Below are positions 27,153 through 35,734 of a stretch of DNA of 64,000 nt, in pieces. Source of the stretch: Massilia litorea (lineage in GTDB: Bacteria; Pseudomonadota; Gammaproteobacteria; Burkholderiales; Burkholderiaceae_D); assembly GCF_015101885.1 (NCBI RefSeq), contig NZ_CP062941.1, positions 5,084,001-5,148,000 on the forward strand, in the 5' to 3' direction. The translations under genes and the position numbers were made by a program. The notes below the pieces were generated by a model. That model saw only the letters and a program-made list of their open reading frames with translations. It searched no databases and was not told the DNA's origin. Every line of letters begins with the position of its first letter. Positions within the stretch are counted from its first letter, which is position 1.

Positions 27153-27887
27153 ATGATTTCGAATAACGACTTCGCCCTCATTGCCGCTCTGGATTTGAAC
27201 CCGATCAAAACAAAACTGATGCACAAGGAATCCGGCGAGGGTTGGTCTTTGGAACGCGCGAACGCCATCGAAACCGAGTACCGTCGTTTCCTTTACCTGA
27301 TGGACGCCTTCCCGGAGGAGCAGGTGGCGCCGACCGTGGATGTCGACACTTTCTGGCATTACCACATCCTCGATACGATGAAGTACGCCCTCGATTGCGA
27401 GCTGACCTTCGGGCGCTTCCTGCACCACTACCCTTACCTCGGCCTGGAGGGCGAGGACGACATGGAAATGCAGCAGCAGGCGGGCGAGCGCACGCGCGCC
27501 TTGTATGAGTCCACTTTCGGCCTGTCGTATGTGCGTCCGTCGAGGGCCGACGGTGCGCTGGAAGCTGCCGACGTGCAAACGGCGTGTTTCGCCGCAATGG
27601 GCGAAGCTGCAAACTCGGCTTATTGCCTCGGCCCAGGCATCGCCAAGGCAGCTGCCGTCCGGACTGCTTATTGCCTCGGCCCAGGCATCAGGGCGGCCGC
27701 CGTCCAGACCGCTTATTGCCTCGGCCCAGGCATCAAGGCAGCCGACGTCCAGACTGCTTATTGCCTCGGCCCAGGCATCAAGGCAACTGCTGTCAAGACC
27801 GCTTATTGCCTCGGCCCAGGCATTGTCAAGGCAGCTGAAGTCCAGACCGCCTATTGCCTCGGCCCAGGCGTCCCGCAAGCAGCCTGA
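27153..27887 (+). CDS. GRDP-like protein with six C-terminal AYCLGPG repeats
   Basis: 244 aa. Residues about 5-120 match the glycine-rich domain-containing-protein-like family (PF07173), with the signature DVDTFWHYHILDTMKYALDC and FGRFLHHYPY. From residue 156 there are six copies of a 15-16 aa unit, TAYCLGPGIKAAxVQ, each with one Cys, one Tyr and a GPG turn; a degenerate copy (TACFAAMGEAANS) precedes them. The ATG follows AAAGGATAGATC. A conserved folded part with a short near-identical repeat tail resembles a multi-core precursor peptide, but no modifying enzyme is visible nearby, so a binding or structural repeat is equally possible. Confidence 0.75.
   Translation: MISNNDFALIAALDLNPIKTKLMHKESGEGWSLERANAIETEYRRFLYLMDAFPEEQVAPTVDVDTFWHYHILDTMKYALDCELTFGRFLHHYPYLGLEGEDDMEMQQQAGERTRALYESTFGLSYVRPSRADGALEAADVQTACFAAMGEAANSAYCLGPGIAKAAAVRTAYCLGPGIRAAAVQTAYCLGPGIKAADVQTAYCLGPGIKATAVKTAYCLGPGIVKAAEVQTAYCLGPGVPQAA
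27618..27872 (+). repeat. Six in-frame coding tandem repeats (45/48 bp)
   Basis: Repeat starts are at 27618, 27666, 27711, 27756, 27801 and 27849, giving spacings of 48, 45, 45, 45 and 48 bases. All are multiples of three, so the frame is kept. The core (T/C)GCTTATTGCCTCGGCCCAGGC is almost invariant even at third positions, pointing to recent expansion. Confidence 0.95.
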
Positions 27888-28117
27888 TACCGCACATGGT
27901 CCGGTGACTGGGGCGCAGCATGCGCAGTCCGCCGGAGCCTGTATCCGGTGCGCCGGCTTCCAGGCCTCGGCCCGCCCGCGATCAGCACCGCACTACCCAG
28001 CGCTAACGCTGTTCAAGCAGCATGCCAGCCGGCGGCCCGCGCCGCCGATCGGCAGGGTGCTGTGGCGGGGCTGCGCGGAGTGTCCCAAGACGCAGATACG
28101 ACGAGGCGGGAAAGGAC

Positions 28118-28378
28118 TCAGGTTTTCTTCTGCCGTGCGCGCAGTTGCTGCCTGCCCTGGGTCTGCGCCCGGTTCTGCTTGTTCTCGTAGAGAGCGACCG
28201 CTTCCTTTTTCGCCTGCTCGAGCGTCCGCATCTCTTCGTGATCGTCATGCGCCACGAAATAATCGTCGGCTTGCGCATCCACGACCAGCTTGATGGCAGC
28301 CTCGTCGTCGAGCTCATAGAGCTCGGTGAGCAGGGTCGTTATTTCGTCCAGGAAGGCTTCGTAGGTCAGGGTCGTCAT
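28118..28378 (-). CDS. Small uncharacterised protein
   Basis: 86 aa from the ATG at 28376-28378. An acidic helical first half (YEAFLDEITTLLTELYELDD) is followed by a basic, Gln/Arg-rich tail (QGRQQLRARQKK). No membrane segment. It begins 25 bases after the end of the SDR gene on the same strand and may be co-transcribed with it. No family recognised. Confidence 0.55.
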   Translation of the reverse strand: MTTLTYEAFLDEITTLLTELYELDDEAAIKLVVDAQADDYFVAHDDHEEMRTLEQAKKEAVALYENKQNRAQTQGRQQLRARQKKT

Positions 28379-28403
28379 GATGTCGGCTTTTTCGTGAGGG
28401 ACG

Positions 28404-29297
28404 TTATTGTACCAGCGCCCATTGCTCCAGGGCGCGATGGACGTCGGGATAGCGCAGCCGCACGCCGAGCTCGCGGCGCATGCGCGTGTTGTCCAAGCGG
28501 CGCGATTCCGACATGAAGGAAAGCAGCATTGGCGACACGGCCGCGCGCAGGGCTTCGCGTTCCAGGCGCGGCGGACGCGCCAGGCCGAAGGCGTCGGCAA
28601 CGGCGTCGAAGTACTCTCCCATTTTCAGGCGGGTGTCGTCGGTCGCATGATAAACCCGTCCCGGCAGCGCACGGAACAAAGCCAGCGCGATAATCCGCGC
28701 CAGGTCGTCGGCCTGGATGTGATTGGTGTAGACATCGTCCTCGGGCCGCAAGGCCGGTGTGCCTTCGCGCAGGCGCTTGAGCGGCAGGCGCTCGCGCGCA
28801 TAGATGCCGGGCACGCGCAGGATCGCGACACTGCCTCCGAGGCGCCGCGCCCAGCCGCGCAGCACGCGCTCGGCATCGACGCGGCGGGCGGCGCGCGCGT
28901 TTTTCGGCGCCACGCTGCGGGTTTCGTCGACCAGCGCCCCGCCGCAATCGCCGTAGACCCCGCTCGTGCTGACATAAACGAGGCGTGTCCCCTCGGGTAG
29001 AATGGCGGTCAGGTTGCGTGTGCGCACGTCGCGCGCGCCTTCCGGCCGGGGCGGCGCCAGGTGCACCACGTACGGCGCGAGCCCGCGCAGGCGCCCCAGG
29101 CTGGCCGGCTGGTCGAGGTCGGCCACGACCGGTATGGCGCCGAGTGCCCGCAGTCCGGCGGCGCGCTCCGCATCGCGCGTGACGGCAAAGACCCGGAAGC
29201 GCGGGACCAGCAGCGGCAGCAGGCGCATGCCGACATCGCCGCAGCCGACCAGCAGCAGGCGCGGGCGGCCCAGACGAAATTTATTATTGAAATTCAT
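28404..29297 (-). CDS. SDR-family NAD(P)-dependent epimerase/dehydratase-like protein
   Basis: 297 aa from the ATG at 29295-29297. Extended SDR fold with the nucleotide-binding VGCGDVGMRLL at the start and STSGVYGD in the middle, in the style of YeeZ-type proteins. The usual YxxxK catalytic pair is not obvious, so it may be a non-catalytic or atypical member. No ribosome site precedes the ATG, and the divergent gene starts only 12 bases away, so the message may be leaderless or the true start further inside. Confidence 0.75.
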   Translation of the reverse strand: MNFNNKFRLGRPRLLLVGCGDVGMRLLPLLVPRFRVFAVTRDAERAAGLRALGAIPVVADLDQPASLGRLRGLAPYVVHLAPPRPEGARDVRTRNLTAILPEGTRLVYVSTSGVYGDCGGALVDETRSVAPKNARAARRVDAERVLRGWARRLGGSVAILRVPGIYARERLPLKRLREGTPALRPEDDVYTNHIQADDLARIIALALFRALPGRVYHATDDTRLKMGEYFDAVADAFGLARPPRLEREALRAAVSPMLLSFMSESRRLDNTRMRRELGVRLRYPDVHRALEQWALVQ

Positions 29298-29309
29298 GTT
29301 GAGGATTGT

Positions 29310-30338
29310 ATGACGTTCCAGATCACTGTCCAGCCCAGCGGCACCCAATTCGCCTGCGAAGCCGACGAAACCGTGCTGTCGGCCGCCATCCGCGCCGGTG
29401 TGGGGCTACCGTACGGCTGCAAGAACGGCGCCTGCGGTTCGTGCAAGGGCAAGGTGGTCGGCGGGACGGTGACGCACAAGCCGCACCAGGCGCGCGCCCT
29501 GACCGAGCAGGAAAAGCTGCAAGGCATGTCGCTGTTCTGCTGCGCCCTGCCCGAAGGCGACGTCGTGATCGAGGCGCGCGAAGTGGGCGGTAGCAGCGAT
29601 TACCCGATCCGCAAGATGCCGACCCGGGTCGCCTCGATCACGCGCGCGGCACCGGACGTGGCGATCGTCACCCTGCAATTGCCGGCCAACGAGGCGCTGG
29701 CCTACCGTGCCGGCCAGTATGTCGAATTCCTGCTGAAGGACGGCAAGCGCCGCGCCTACAGCCTGGCCTGCGCGCCGACGCTCGAGCGCCCGCTGGAACT
29801 GCACATCCGCCACCTGCCGGGCGGCCTGTTCACCGACCACGTGTTCGGCGCCATGAAGGAACGCGACATCCTGCGCTTCGAAGGGCCGCTCGGCACCTTC
29901 TTCCTGCGCGAGGAATCGGATAAACCGATCGTGCTGCTGGCCTCCGGTACCGGCTTCGCGCCGGTGAAAGCCCTGGTCGAGCACCTGATGCATTTGAAGT
30001 CGACCCGTCCCGTGCGCCTGTACTGGGGCGGGCGCCGTCCGCAAGACCTGTACATGGACGAACTGTGCCAGGCCTGGACCACGACCATGCCCGATTTCGA
30101 ATACGTACCGGTGATCTCGGATGCGCTCCCGGAAGACAACTGGAGCGGCCGCACCGGTTATGTCCACGCGGCGGTGATGCAGGACATTCCCGATCTGTCG
30201 GGCTGGCAGGTGTATGCCTGCGGCGCGCCGGTGATGGTCGATGCCGCGCGCAGCCAGTACACGGCGCAATGCGGGCTGCCGGCGGACGAGTTTTATGCGG
30301 ATGCGTTCACGACGGAAGCGGATCTCGCCGCGGAATAA
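29310..30338 (+). CDS. 2Fe-2S ferredoxin/FAD/NAD reductase (CDP-6-deoxyglucoseen reductase type)
   Basis: 342 aa from the ATG at 29310, preceded by GAGGATTGT. Residues 1-90 are a plant-type 2Fe-2S ferredoxin with Cys ligands in YGCKNGACGSCKG and a fourth in the FCCA segment. Residues about 100-200 bind FAD (RAYSLACAP) and about 205-340 bind NAD (LLASGTGFAPVKAL). The family passes electrons from NAD(P)H to oxygenases or dehydratases. The local partner is unknown. Confidence 0.9.
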   Translation: MTFQITVQPSGTQFACEADETVLSAAIRAGVGLPYGCKNGACGSCKGKVVGGTVTHKPHQARALTEQEKLQGMSLFCCALPEGDVVIEAREVGGSSDYPIRKMPTRVASITRAAPDVAIVTLQLPANEALAYRAGQYVEFLLKDGKRRAYSLACAPTLERPLELHIRHLPGGLFTDHVFGAMKERDILRFEGPLGTFFLREESDKPIVLLASGTGFAPVKALVEHLMHLKSTRPVRLYWGGRRPQDLYMDELCQAWTTTMPDFEYVPVISDALPEDNWSGRTGYVHAAVMQDIPDLSGWQVYACGAPVMVDAARSQYTAQCGLPADEFYADAFTTEADLAAE

Positions 30339-30341
30339 ACT

Positions 30342-30393
30342 GTAGGGTGGGCGTAATTCCGGCCATTGGCCGAAATTACCCCGCCTACCCTAC
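30342..30393. repeat. GTAGGGTGGGC-type palindrome
   Basis: GTAGGGTGGGCGTAATTCCGGCCA is mirrored by TTGGCCGAAATTACCCCGCCTACCCTAC with a few mismatches. It starts three bases after the reductase stop codon and is intergenic, like its relatives at 20.3 and 51.1 kb. Confidence 0.7.
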
Positions 30394-30453
30394 GCAGCAA
30401 ACAATGAAATCAGGCACAATCGACAACTTCCCGCCAGTCAATGTGCCTCTTCA

Positions 30454-31704
30454 ATGTCCCTGCTTTCCTCGTCCAGCGGCCTCAGTGTCCTGCGCAACCG
30501 TAATCTCTCGTTCTACCTTTCCGCACGCTTCCTCGGCACCCTTGCCGTCCAGATGCAAAGCGTGGCCGTCGGCTGGCAGGTGTACCAGATCACGGGCAGC
30601 CTGTTCGACCTCGGCCTGATCGGGCTGGCGCAGTTCGCGCCCTTCCTCGTGTTGATCCTGTGGGCCGGCCACGTCGCCGACCGCCATGACCGCCGCAAGA
30701 TCATCGTCTTGTGCATGCTGACCCAGCTGCTGGTGAGCGCGCTGCTGCTGGCCTTTACCGCCAGCGGCAGCCGCGTGGTCTGGCCCGTGTTCGCGGTGCT
30801 GGTGCTGTTCGGCAGCGCGCGCGCCTTCATGATGCCGGCCTCGCAGGCCGTGCTGCGCAACCTGGTGCCGGACAAGGATTTCGGCCAGGCCGTGGCGCTC
30901 GGCTCCTCGACCTTTCACGTGGCCGTCATCGCCGGCCCCGTGCTCGGCGGCCTGCTGTATGCCTTCGGTCCGACGGTCGTCTACCTGGTCGCGGCGGCGC
31001 TGCTGCTGGTCGCCACCCTGCTGATGGCCTCGACCACCAGCGCGCCGCAGGTCCGCAGTACCGAGCCGGCGAGCTGGCATACCCTGCTGGAGGGCCTGCG
31101 CTTCGTGCGCTCGCGTCCGATCGTGCTGGGTGCGATTTCCCTCGACCTGTTCGCGGTGCTGTTCGGCGGCGCCACCGCCCTGCTGCCCGCCTACGCGCAC
31201 GATGTGCTGCATGCCGGCCCGACCGCGCTCGGCTGGCTGCGCACGGCCCCGGGCGCCGGCGCCGCGCTGTGCTCGATCGCACTGGCCTTCATGCCGATCC
31301 GGCGCCATGTCGGCGCCTGGATGTTCGGCGGCGTCGCCCTGTTCGGCATGGCCACGCTGGCCCTCGGCTGGACGACCCATTTCGCGGTGGCCCTGGGCGC
31401 CCTCTTCCTGCTCGGCGCCGGCGACATGGTCAGCGTCTATGTGCGCCATTTGCTGGTGCAGTACGAAACGCCGGACGAGATCCGCGGCCGCGTCAGCGCC
31501 GTGAACGCCGTTTTCATCGGCGCCTCGAACGAGCTGGGCGAATTCGAATCCGGCGTCACTGCCGGCTGGTTCGGCCTGACGCGCGCAATTTTGCTCGGCG
31601 GCGCGGCGACGCTGGTGGTGACTGGGCTCTGGACGGTGCTGTTCCCGGTGCTGTCGAAGATGGATCGTTTCCCGCACCACAAGGATGATGGGAAATCCGC
31701 CTAG
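30454..31704 (+). CDS. MFS transporter of the EntS/MFS_3 type
   Basis: 416 aa, about ten to twelve membrane helices. The start NRNLSFYLSARFLGTLAVQM with VGWQVYQITGS, and the loop GHVADRHDRRKII, are typical of the MFS_3 group (enterobactin exporter EntS and relatives). The later VSVYVRHLLVQYETPDEIRGR motif is also conserved there. Likely inner-membrane exporter; no siderophore genes are nearby to suggest a substrate. Confidence 0.88.
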   Translation: MSLLSSSSGLSVLRNRNLSFYLSARFLGTLAVQMQSVAVGWQVYQITGSLFDLGLIGLAQFAPFLVLILWAGHVADRHDRRKIIVLCMLTQLLVSALLLAFTASGSRVVWPVFAVLVLFGSARAFMMPASQAVLRNLVPDKDFGQAVALGSSTFHVAVIAGPVLGGLLYAFGPTVVYLVAAALLLVATLLMASTTSAPQVRSTEPASWHTLLEGLRFVRSRPIVLGAISLDLFAVLFGGATALLPAYAHDVLHAGPTALGWLRTAPGAGAALCSIALAFMPIRRHVGAWMFGGVALFGMATLALGWTTHFAVALGALFLLGAGDMVSVYVRHLLVQYETPDEIRGRVSAVNAVFIGASNELGEFESGVTAGWFGLTRAILLGGAATLVVTGLWTVLFPVLSKMDRFPHHKDDGKSA

Positions 31705-31776
31705 TGTGCGGAACGCGGTAAAAATGGCAAAAAGTGTAAGATCGGCTTCAAGATCTTTGATAACGGAGCCATCTAT

Positions 31777-32172
31777 ATGCAAATCAATGTCAACACCGAC
31801 CGTACCATCGATAAACATCAAGGCCTGGATGAGCACGTGCAATCCGTCGTCGAAGGCGCGATCGGCCGCTTCGAGGACCAGGTCCACCGCGTCGAGGTTC
31901 ACCTGAGCGACGAGAACAGCCAGAAAGGCGCCGACGGCGGCAACCGCTGCATGATGGAAGCGCACGTCACCGGCTATGCGCCGGTGGTCGTCAACGAACA
32001 CGCGGCCAACCTGCACCAGGCCATCACCAGTGCCGGCAACAAGCTCAAGCGCGCGCTCGACAGCGCCCTTGGCCGCCTGACCGACAAGGCGCGCCGCGAG
32101 CCGGTACCGCTGGGCGACATCGACGGCGATCTCGCACCTGAACAGAACAAAAACCTGACCAGCGGCATGTAA
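31777..32172 (+). CDS. HPF/RaiA-family ribosome-associated protein
   Basis: 131 aa. Resembles the HPF/RaiA hibernation factors that bind the small ribosomal subunit: QINVNTDRTIDKHQGLDEHV, HRVEVHLSDENSQKG and the HQAITSAGNKLKRALD helix. It is a divergent member of the kind usually annotated as HPF/RaiA family, with a short acidic C-terminus. The ATG is preceded by AACGGAGCC. Single gene with its own terminator. Confidence 0.8.
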   Translation: MQINVNTDRTIDKHQGLDEHVQSVVEGAIGRFEDQVHRVEVHLSDENSQKGADGGNRCMMEAHVTGYAPVVVNEHAANLHQAITSAGNKLKRALDSALGRLTDKARREPVPLGDIDGDLAPEQNKNLTSGM

Positions 32173-32192
32173 TTCAGCATTCTGCAGAACCG

Positions 32193-32217
32193 AGCGCGGC
32201 CCAGGCCGCGCTTTTTT
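32193..32217 (+). terminator. Rho-independent terminator of the HPF/RaiA-like gene
   Basis: AGCGCGGCC pairs with GGCCGCGCT around a very short loop, followed by six T residues. Its end overlaps the stop codon of the converging gene. Confidence 0.85.
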
Positions 32218-33037
32218 ACGTCCCCTCCAGCATCGCGCGCAACTGCCGCAGGTAACGCAGCCCCGCCAGCGCCCGGCTGCCATACCACGACATCATTTCG
32301 CCGTCGACCAGGAACACCGGAATGCCGAGCTGCTTTTCGAGCGCGTCCGCGTGCGCCTCGGTGAACCGGTAGGGCTCGGTCGACAGCAGCACGGCGTCGA
32401 GACCACCCGCGAGCCCGGCCACGAGTTGTTCCGACCAGGCGAAGCGCGGGTAGCGGCTGGTGTCCGGCAGCGCCGGCACCTTCCAGCCGAGCTCGCCGAG
32501 CATGCGCGCGATATACGTGTCGCCTGAAACGCTCATCCACGGATCCTGCCAGATGCAGTAGAGCACCGTGCACGCCGGGCCGGCAGGTGCGGCCTTCAAA
32601 GCCGCGTATTCGGTCTCGAAGTCCGTGCACCAGCGCTCGGCCGCCTCGCTGGCGCCGAAAATGCCGCCCATCAGCCGCGCCAGCGCCAGGTTGTCGCGCG
32701 GCGCCAGCGGATGCGTGACGACCAGGTGCGGCACGAAGGCGGCCAGCGCCTCGGCGGTCGGCTTTTCGTTTTCGTCGATGTTGACGATCACATGGGTCGG
32801 CGCCAGCTTGCGGATCTTGTCGAGATTCACGTCCTTGGTGCCGCCCACTTTCGGGATCTGGCTGACGATCTTTTCAGGATGGATGCAGAAGCCGGTACGT
32901 CCGACCAGCAGGTGTGCAAGGCCCAGGTCGCACAGCAGTTCGGTGATCGAGGGAACGAGCGACACGATGCGTGCATCAGGCGCCGGCTGGTGGCTTACGC
33001 CAAGGGCGTCAATGAGGTGTTCGGGAGAGGCATTCAT
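32216..33037 (-). CDS. BtuF-like helical-backbone substrate-binding protein
   Basis: 273 aa from the ATG at 33035-33037. Matches the periplasmic-binding fold of cobalamin/siderophore receptors (IVSLVPSITELLCDLG, HPEKIVSQIPKVGGTKDVNL, WSEQLVAGLAGG). Unusually it has no signal peptide, whereas true BtuF proteins are periplasmic. Stand-alone cytoplasmic members occur in many proteobacteria without a tested role. No ABC transporter genes are nearby. Its stop codon lies within the opposing terminator. Confidence 0.82.
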   Translation of the reverse strand: MNASPEHLIDALGVSHQPAPDARIVSLVPSITELLCDLGLAHLLVGRTGFCIHPEKIVSQIPKVGGTKDVNLDKIRKLAPTHVIVNIDENEKPTAEALAAFVPHLVVTHPLAPRDNLALARLMGGIFGASEAAERWCTDFETEYAALKAAPAGPACTVLYCIWQDPWMSVSGDTYIARMLGELGWKVPALPDTSRYPRFAWSEQLVAGLAGGLDAVLLSTEPYRFTEAHADALEKQLGIPVFLVDGEMMSWYGSRALAGLRYLRQLRAMLEGT

Positions 33038-33091
33038 GGGCGCTATTGAAACATTCCTGTTTCCGAAACACCAGCAGGAACGCGGTGGCGA

Positions 33092-34114
33092 ATGGTTTAT
33101 CATGAAGTCTTCATCGTCGCCATCCAGCGACCAACGCGGAGAATCGTTTTGAAACTTATCGGACCATTTCGGGATTCGGGCTACACGGTCGACAAGCTGG
33201 AGCTGTTTCGCGGCGCCGACACAGCCGCCGCCGCGGTCGCGCTGGCCGATTGCGAGGTGGTGCAACTTGCCGCGGGTGAAGCTATCGAGGATGCCGTGCG
33301 GGCGCGCCTGTATATCGTGCTGTCGGGCATGCTCGAAGTCGAAACCGACGGCCATGCCGGCACCTCGGACGGCAACGTCAACCGCATCCTGCCGGGCGAA
33401 AGCGTGGGCGAGCAGTCGGTGCTGGACGACGCCGCCAATCTCGACGCCGTCCACGCCGTCGAAGAAACGTGCTTGCTGGTGATCGAATCGCAGCTCGCCT
33501 GGGAACTGATCGACCAGTCGAACGCCGTGGCGCGCAACCTGCTGCGCCTGATGTCTTTCCGCATCCGCGCCGCCAATGCCCTGTTGCGCCGGCGCCAGAA
33601 GCTCGGCGAGTTCTACCGCCAGCTCTCGCTGAACGATACCCTGACCGGCCTCTACAACCGGGCCTGGCTGGCCGACATGCTGCCGAAACTGGTGGGCCGC
33701 GCCCGTGCCCAGGGCAGCCCGCTGTCCCTGCTCATGGTCGACCTCGACAACTTTAAAAAGTTCAACGACACCCACGGCCACCTGGTTGGCGACGCCGCCC
33801 TGTGCGCGGCGGCAAACGTCATCCGCGACGGCTTGCGGCCATCCGATTTTGCGGTGCGCTATGGCGGCGAGGAATTGATGGCCGTGCTGCCTGAAACGAC
33901 CGTCGAGCTGGCCCGCATGGTGGCCGACCGCCTGTGCCATCAGATGCGCGAAGCCGTGCTGTTCCCCGACATGCGGGTGCCGATGCCGCACCTGACGGCC
34001 TGCTTCGGCGTGGCCGTGCTCGATCCGAACGGCGACGAAACCAGCCTGATCGAAGCGGCCGATGCCGCCCTCTACCGCGCCAAGGAAGCAGGCCGCAACT
34101 GTGTGAGCGTTTGA
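33092..34114 (+). CDS. Diguanylate cyclase with N-terminal cyclic nucleotide-binding-like domain
   Basis: 340 aa from ATG 33092; a TTG at 33149 with GGAGA upstream would give 321 aa and is a realistic alternative. The first 140 residues look like a cNMP-binding/CRP-type sensor (LPGESVGEQSVLDDAANL). The GGDEF domain (about 180-340) is complete, with DTLTGLYNRAWL and the active site RYGGEEL. An RPSD inhibitory site sits five residues before it. It should make c-di-GMP from GTP under product feedback. Confidence 0.9.
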   Translation: MVYHEVFIVAIQRPTRRIVLKLIGPFRDSGYTVDKLELFRGADTAAAAVALADCEVVQLAAGEAIEDAVRARLYIVLSGMLEVETDGHAGTSDGNVNRILPGESVGEQSVLDDAANLDAVHAVEETCLLVIESQLAWELIDQSNAVARNLLRLMSFRIRAANALLRRRQKLGEFYRQLSLNDTLTGLYNRAWLADMLPKLVGRARAQGSPLSLLMVDLDNFKKFNDTHGHLVGDAALCAAANVIRDGLRPSDFAVRYGGEELMAVLPETTVELARMVADRLCHQMREAVLFPDMRVPMPHLTACFGVAVLDPNGDETSLIEAADAALYRAKEAGRNCVSV

Positions 34115-34191
34115 TTGACGGATCGCGGCTGCGGCCCGACAATCCCTGCCATTCTTGATGCTCCATCAGGATGGCCACATACAATAAAACG

Positions 34192-35640
34192 ATGAGCACA
34201 CACACTTTCCTCTGGCACGACTACGAAACCTTCGGCGCCCAGCCGCGCCGCGATCGTCCGGCGCAGTTTGCCGCGATCCGCACCGATGCCGAGCTCAACG
34301 AGATCGGCGAACCGCTGATGCTGTTCTGCCAGCCGGCCAACGATTACCTGCCAGATCCGCAGTCCTGCCTGATCACGGGCATCACGCCGCAGCAATGCCT
34401 CGAACTGGGGGTGCCCGAGCACGAATTCGCGCGCCAGATCGAGGCGGCGTTCGCCGAGCCGGGGACGATCGGCGTCGGCTACAACACGATCCGCTTCGAC
34501 GACGAAGTCACGCGCTTCCTGTTCTGGCGTAACCTGCTCGACCCGTATGCGCGCGAATGGCAGAACAATTGCGGCCGCTGGGATCTGCTCGACGTCGTGC
34601 GCATGACCTATGCGCTGCGTCCGGAAGGCATCGAATGGCCGACGCATCCGGATGGACGTCCGAGCTTCCGCCTCGAGGACCTGACCCGCGCCAACGGCCT
34701 GTCGCACGAGGCGGCGCACGACGCGCTGTCCGACGTGCGCGCCACGATCGCACTGGCGCGCCTGATCCGGAATAAACAGCCGCGCCTGTTCGACTTCTGC
34801 CTCGAACTGCGGCGCAAGGACAAGGTCGCCAGCGAAATGGGCCTGCACCTGGAACGCGCAGCGCGCCAGCCCTTCCTGCACGTATCGGGCATGTTCCCGG
34901 TCGAGAACGGCTGTCTGGCTCTGGTCTGGCCACTGGCCCAGCATCCGAGCAACAAGAACGAAATCCTGGTGTGGGATTGCCGTCACGATCCGTCGGAACT
35001 GTTTAGTCTGGATGTCGAGACGATCCGGCTGCGCATGTTCACGCGCAGCGCCGACCTGCCGGAAGGTGTCACGCGGCTGCCGATCAAGAGCGTCCACCTG
35101 AACAAGTCGCCGATGCTGGTCGGGAACCTGAAGACCCTGAGCCCGGCGATGGCGACGCGCTGGGGCCTCGACCTCGACCAGGCCAAAGCCCACGCGCAGC
35201 TGGCGGCGAACGGGCCCGACATGGCGGCGATCTGGGCGCAGGTGTACCAGAAGCCGGCCTCCGGCAACGAGACCGATGTCGATGAAGACCTGTATGGCGG
35301 GTTCGTCAGCAACAACGACCGCCGCAAGCTCGAATCCCTGCGCATGCAGACGCCTGCACAGCTGGCCACAAGCCGGCCTTCGTTCGAGGACGAGCGGCTG
35401 GCCGAACTGCTGTGGCGCTACCGGGCACGCAATTTCCCGCAGACGCTAAGCGAGCAGGAGATGGAGAGCTGGGAAGAACACCGCGCGGCGCGGCTGTTCG
35501 ATGGAGCGGGCGGGGCACGCACGGTGGACCAGTTGTTTGGGGAGATCGATGCGCTGTCGGAGACGGCGGACGAGCGCGCCGAGGAGATCCTGGGTGCCTT
35601 GTACGAATACGTCGAAGCGATTGCGCCGAGCAGGTATTAA
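34192..35640 (+). CDS. sbcB: Exodeoxyribonuclease I
   Basis: 482 aa from the ATG at 34192; an ATG seven codons earlier exists, but family members begin close to the exonuclease motif. It degrades single-stranded DNA 3' to 5' in mismatch repair and recombination. The DEDD exonuclease motifs are present: WHDYETFG, GYNTIRFDDE, and HDALSDVRATIALA. The SH3-like and C-terminal helical extensions expected of ExoI follow (PIKSVHLNKSPML). Confidence 0.95.
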   Translation: MSTHTFLWHDYETFGAQPRRDRPAQFAAIRTDAELNEIGEPLMLFCQPANDYLPDPQSCLITGITPQQCLELGVPEHEFARQIEAAFAEPGTIGVGYNTIRFDDEVTRFLFWRNLLDPYAREWQNNCGRWDLLDVVRMTYALRPEGIEWPTHPDGRPSFRLEDLTRANGLSHEAAHDALSDVRATIALARLIRNKQPRLFDFCLELRRKDKVASEMGLHLERAARQPFLHVSGMFPVENGCLALVWPLAQHPSNKNEILVWDCRHDPSELFSLDVETIRLRMFTRSADLPEGVTRLPIKSVHLNKSPMLVGNLKTLSPAMATRWGLDLDQAKAHAQLAANGPDMAAIWAQVYQKPASGNETDVDEDLYGGFVSNNDRRKLESLRMQTPAQLATSRPSFEDERLAELLWRYRARNFPQTLSEQEMESWEEHRAARLFDGAGGARTVDQLFGEIDALSETADERAEEILGALYEYVEAIAPSRY

Positions 35641-35642
35641 AC

Positions 35643-35719
35643 TTGGGCGTGCCCTGCCCTGTCGCGCAGGGCGCTTCGCGGGCGGGCAGCGTGCTGCCCG
35701 AATTCCCCGCTACGCCCAA
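35643..35719. repeat. Intergenic inverted-repeat element between sbcB and pyrF
   Basis: TTGGGCGT (35643-35650) and ACGCCCAA (35712-35719) bound a segment that itself holds two hairpins (GCCCTGCCCTG with CAGGGC, and GGGCAGC with GCTGCCC). It lies between converging genes and could serve both as a transcription end. It is related in style, not sequence, to the GTAGGGTGGGC palindromes. Confidence 0.5.
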
Positions 35720-35734
35720 CGCGGGGGTTTATCA

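Noticed and set aside
27618..27872. Regular 45/48-bp repeats as a possible CRISPR array
   Set aside because: There are no distinct spacers; the whole unit is repeated and keeps a coding frame.
27069..27878. Minus-strand frame with AWAEAIS repeats opposite the AYCLGPG repeats
   Set aside because: It is the mirror of the plus-strand tandem repeats, with no ribosome site; the plus strand has the recognisable GRDP domain and a good start.
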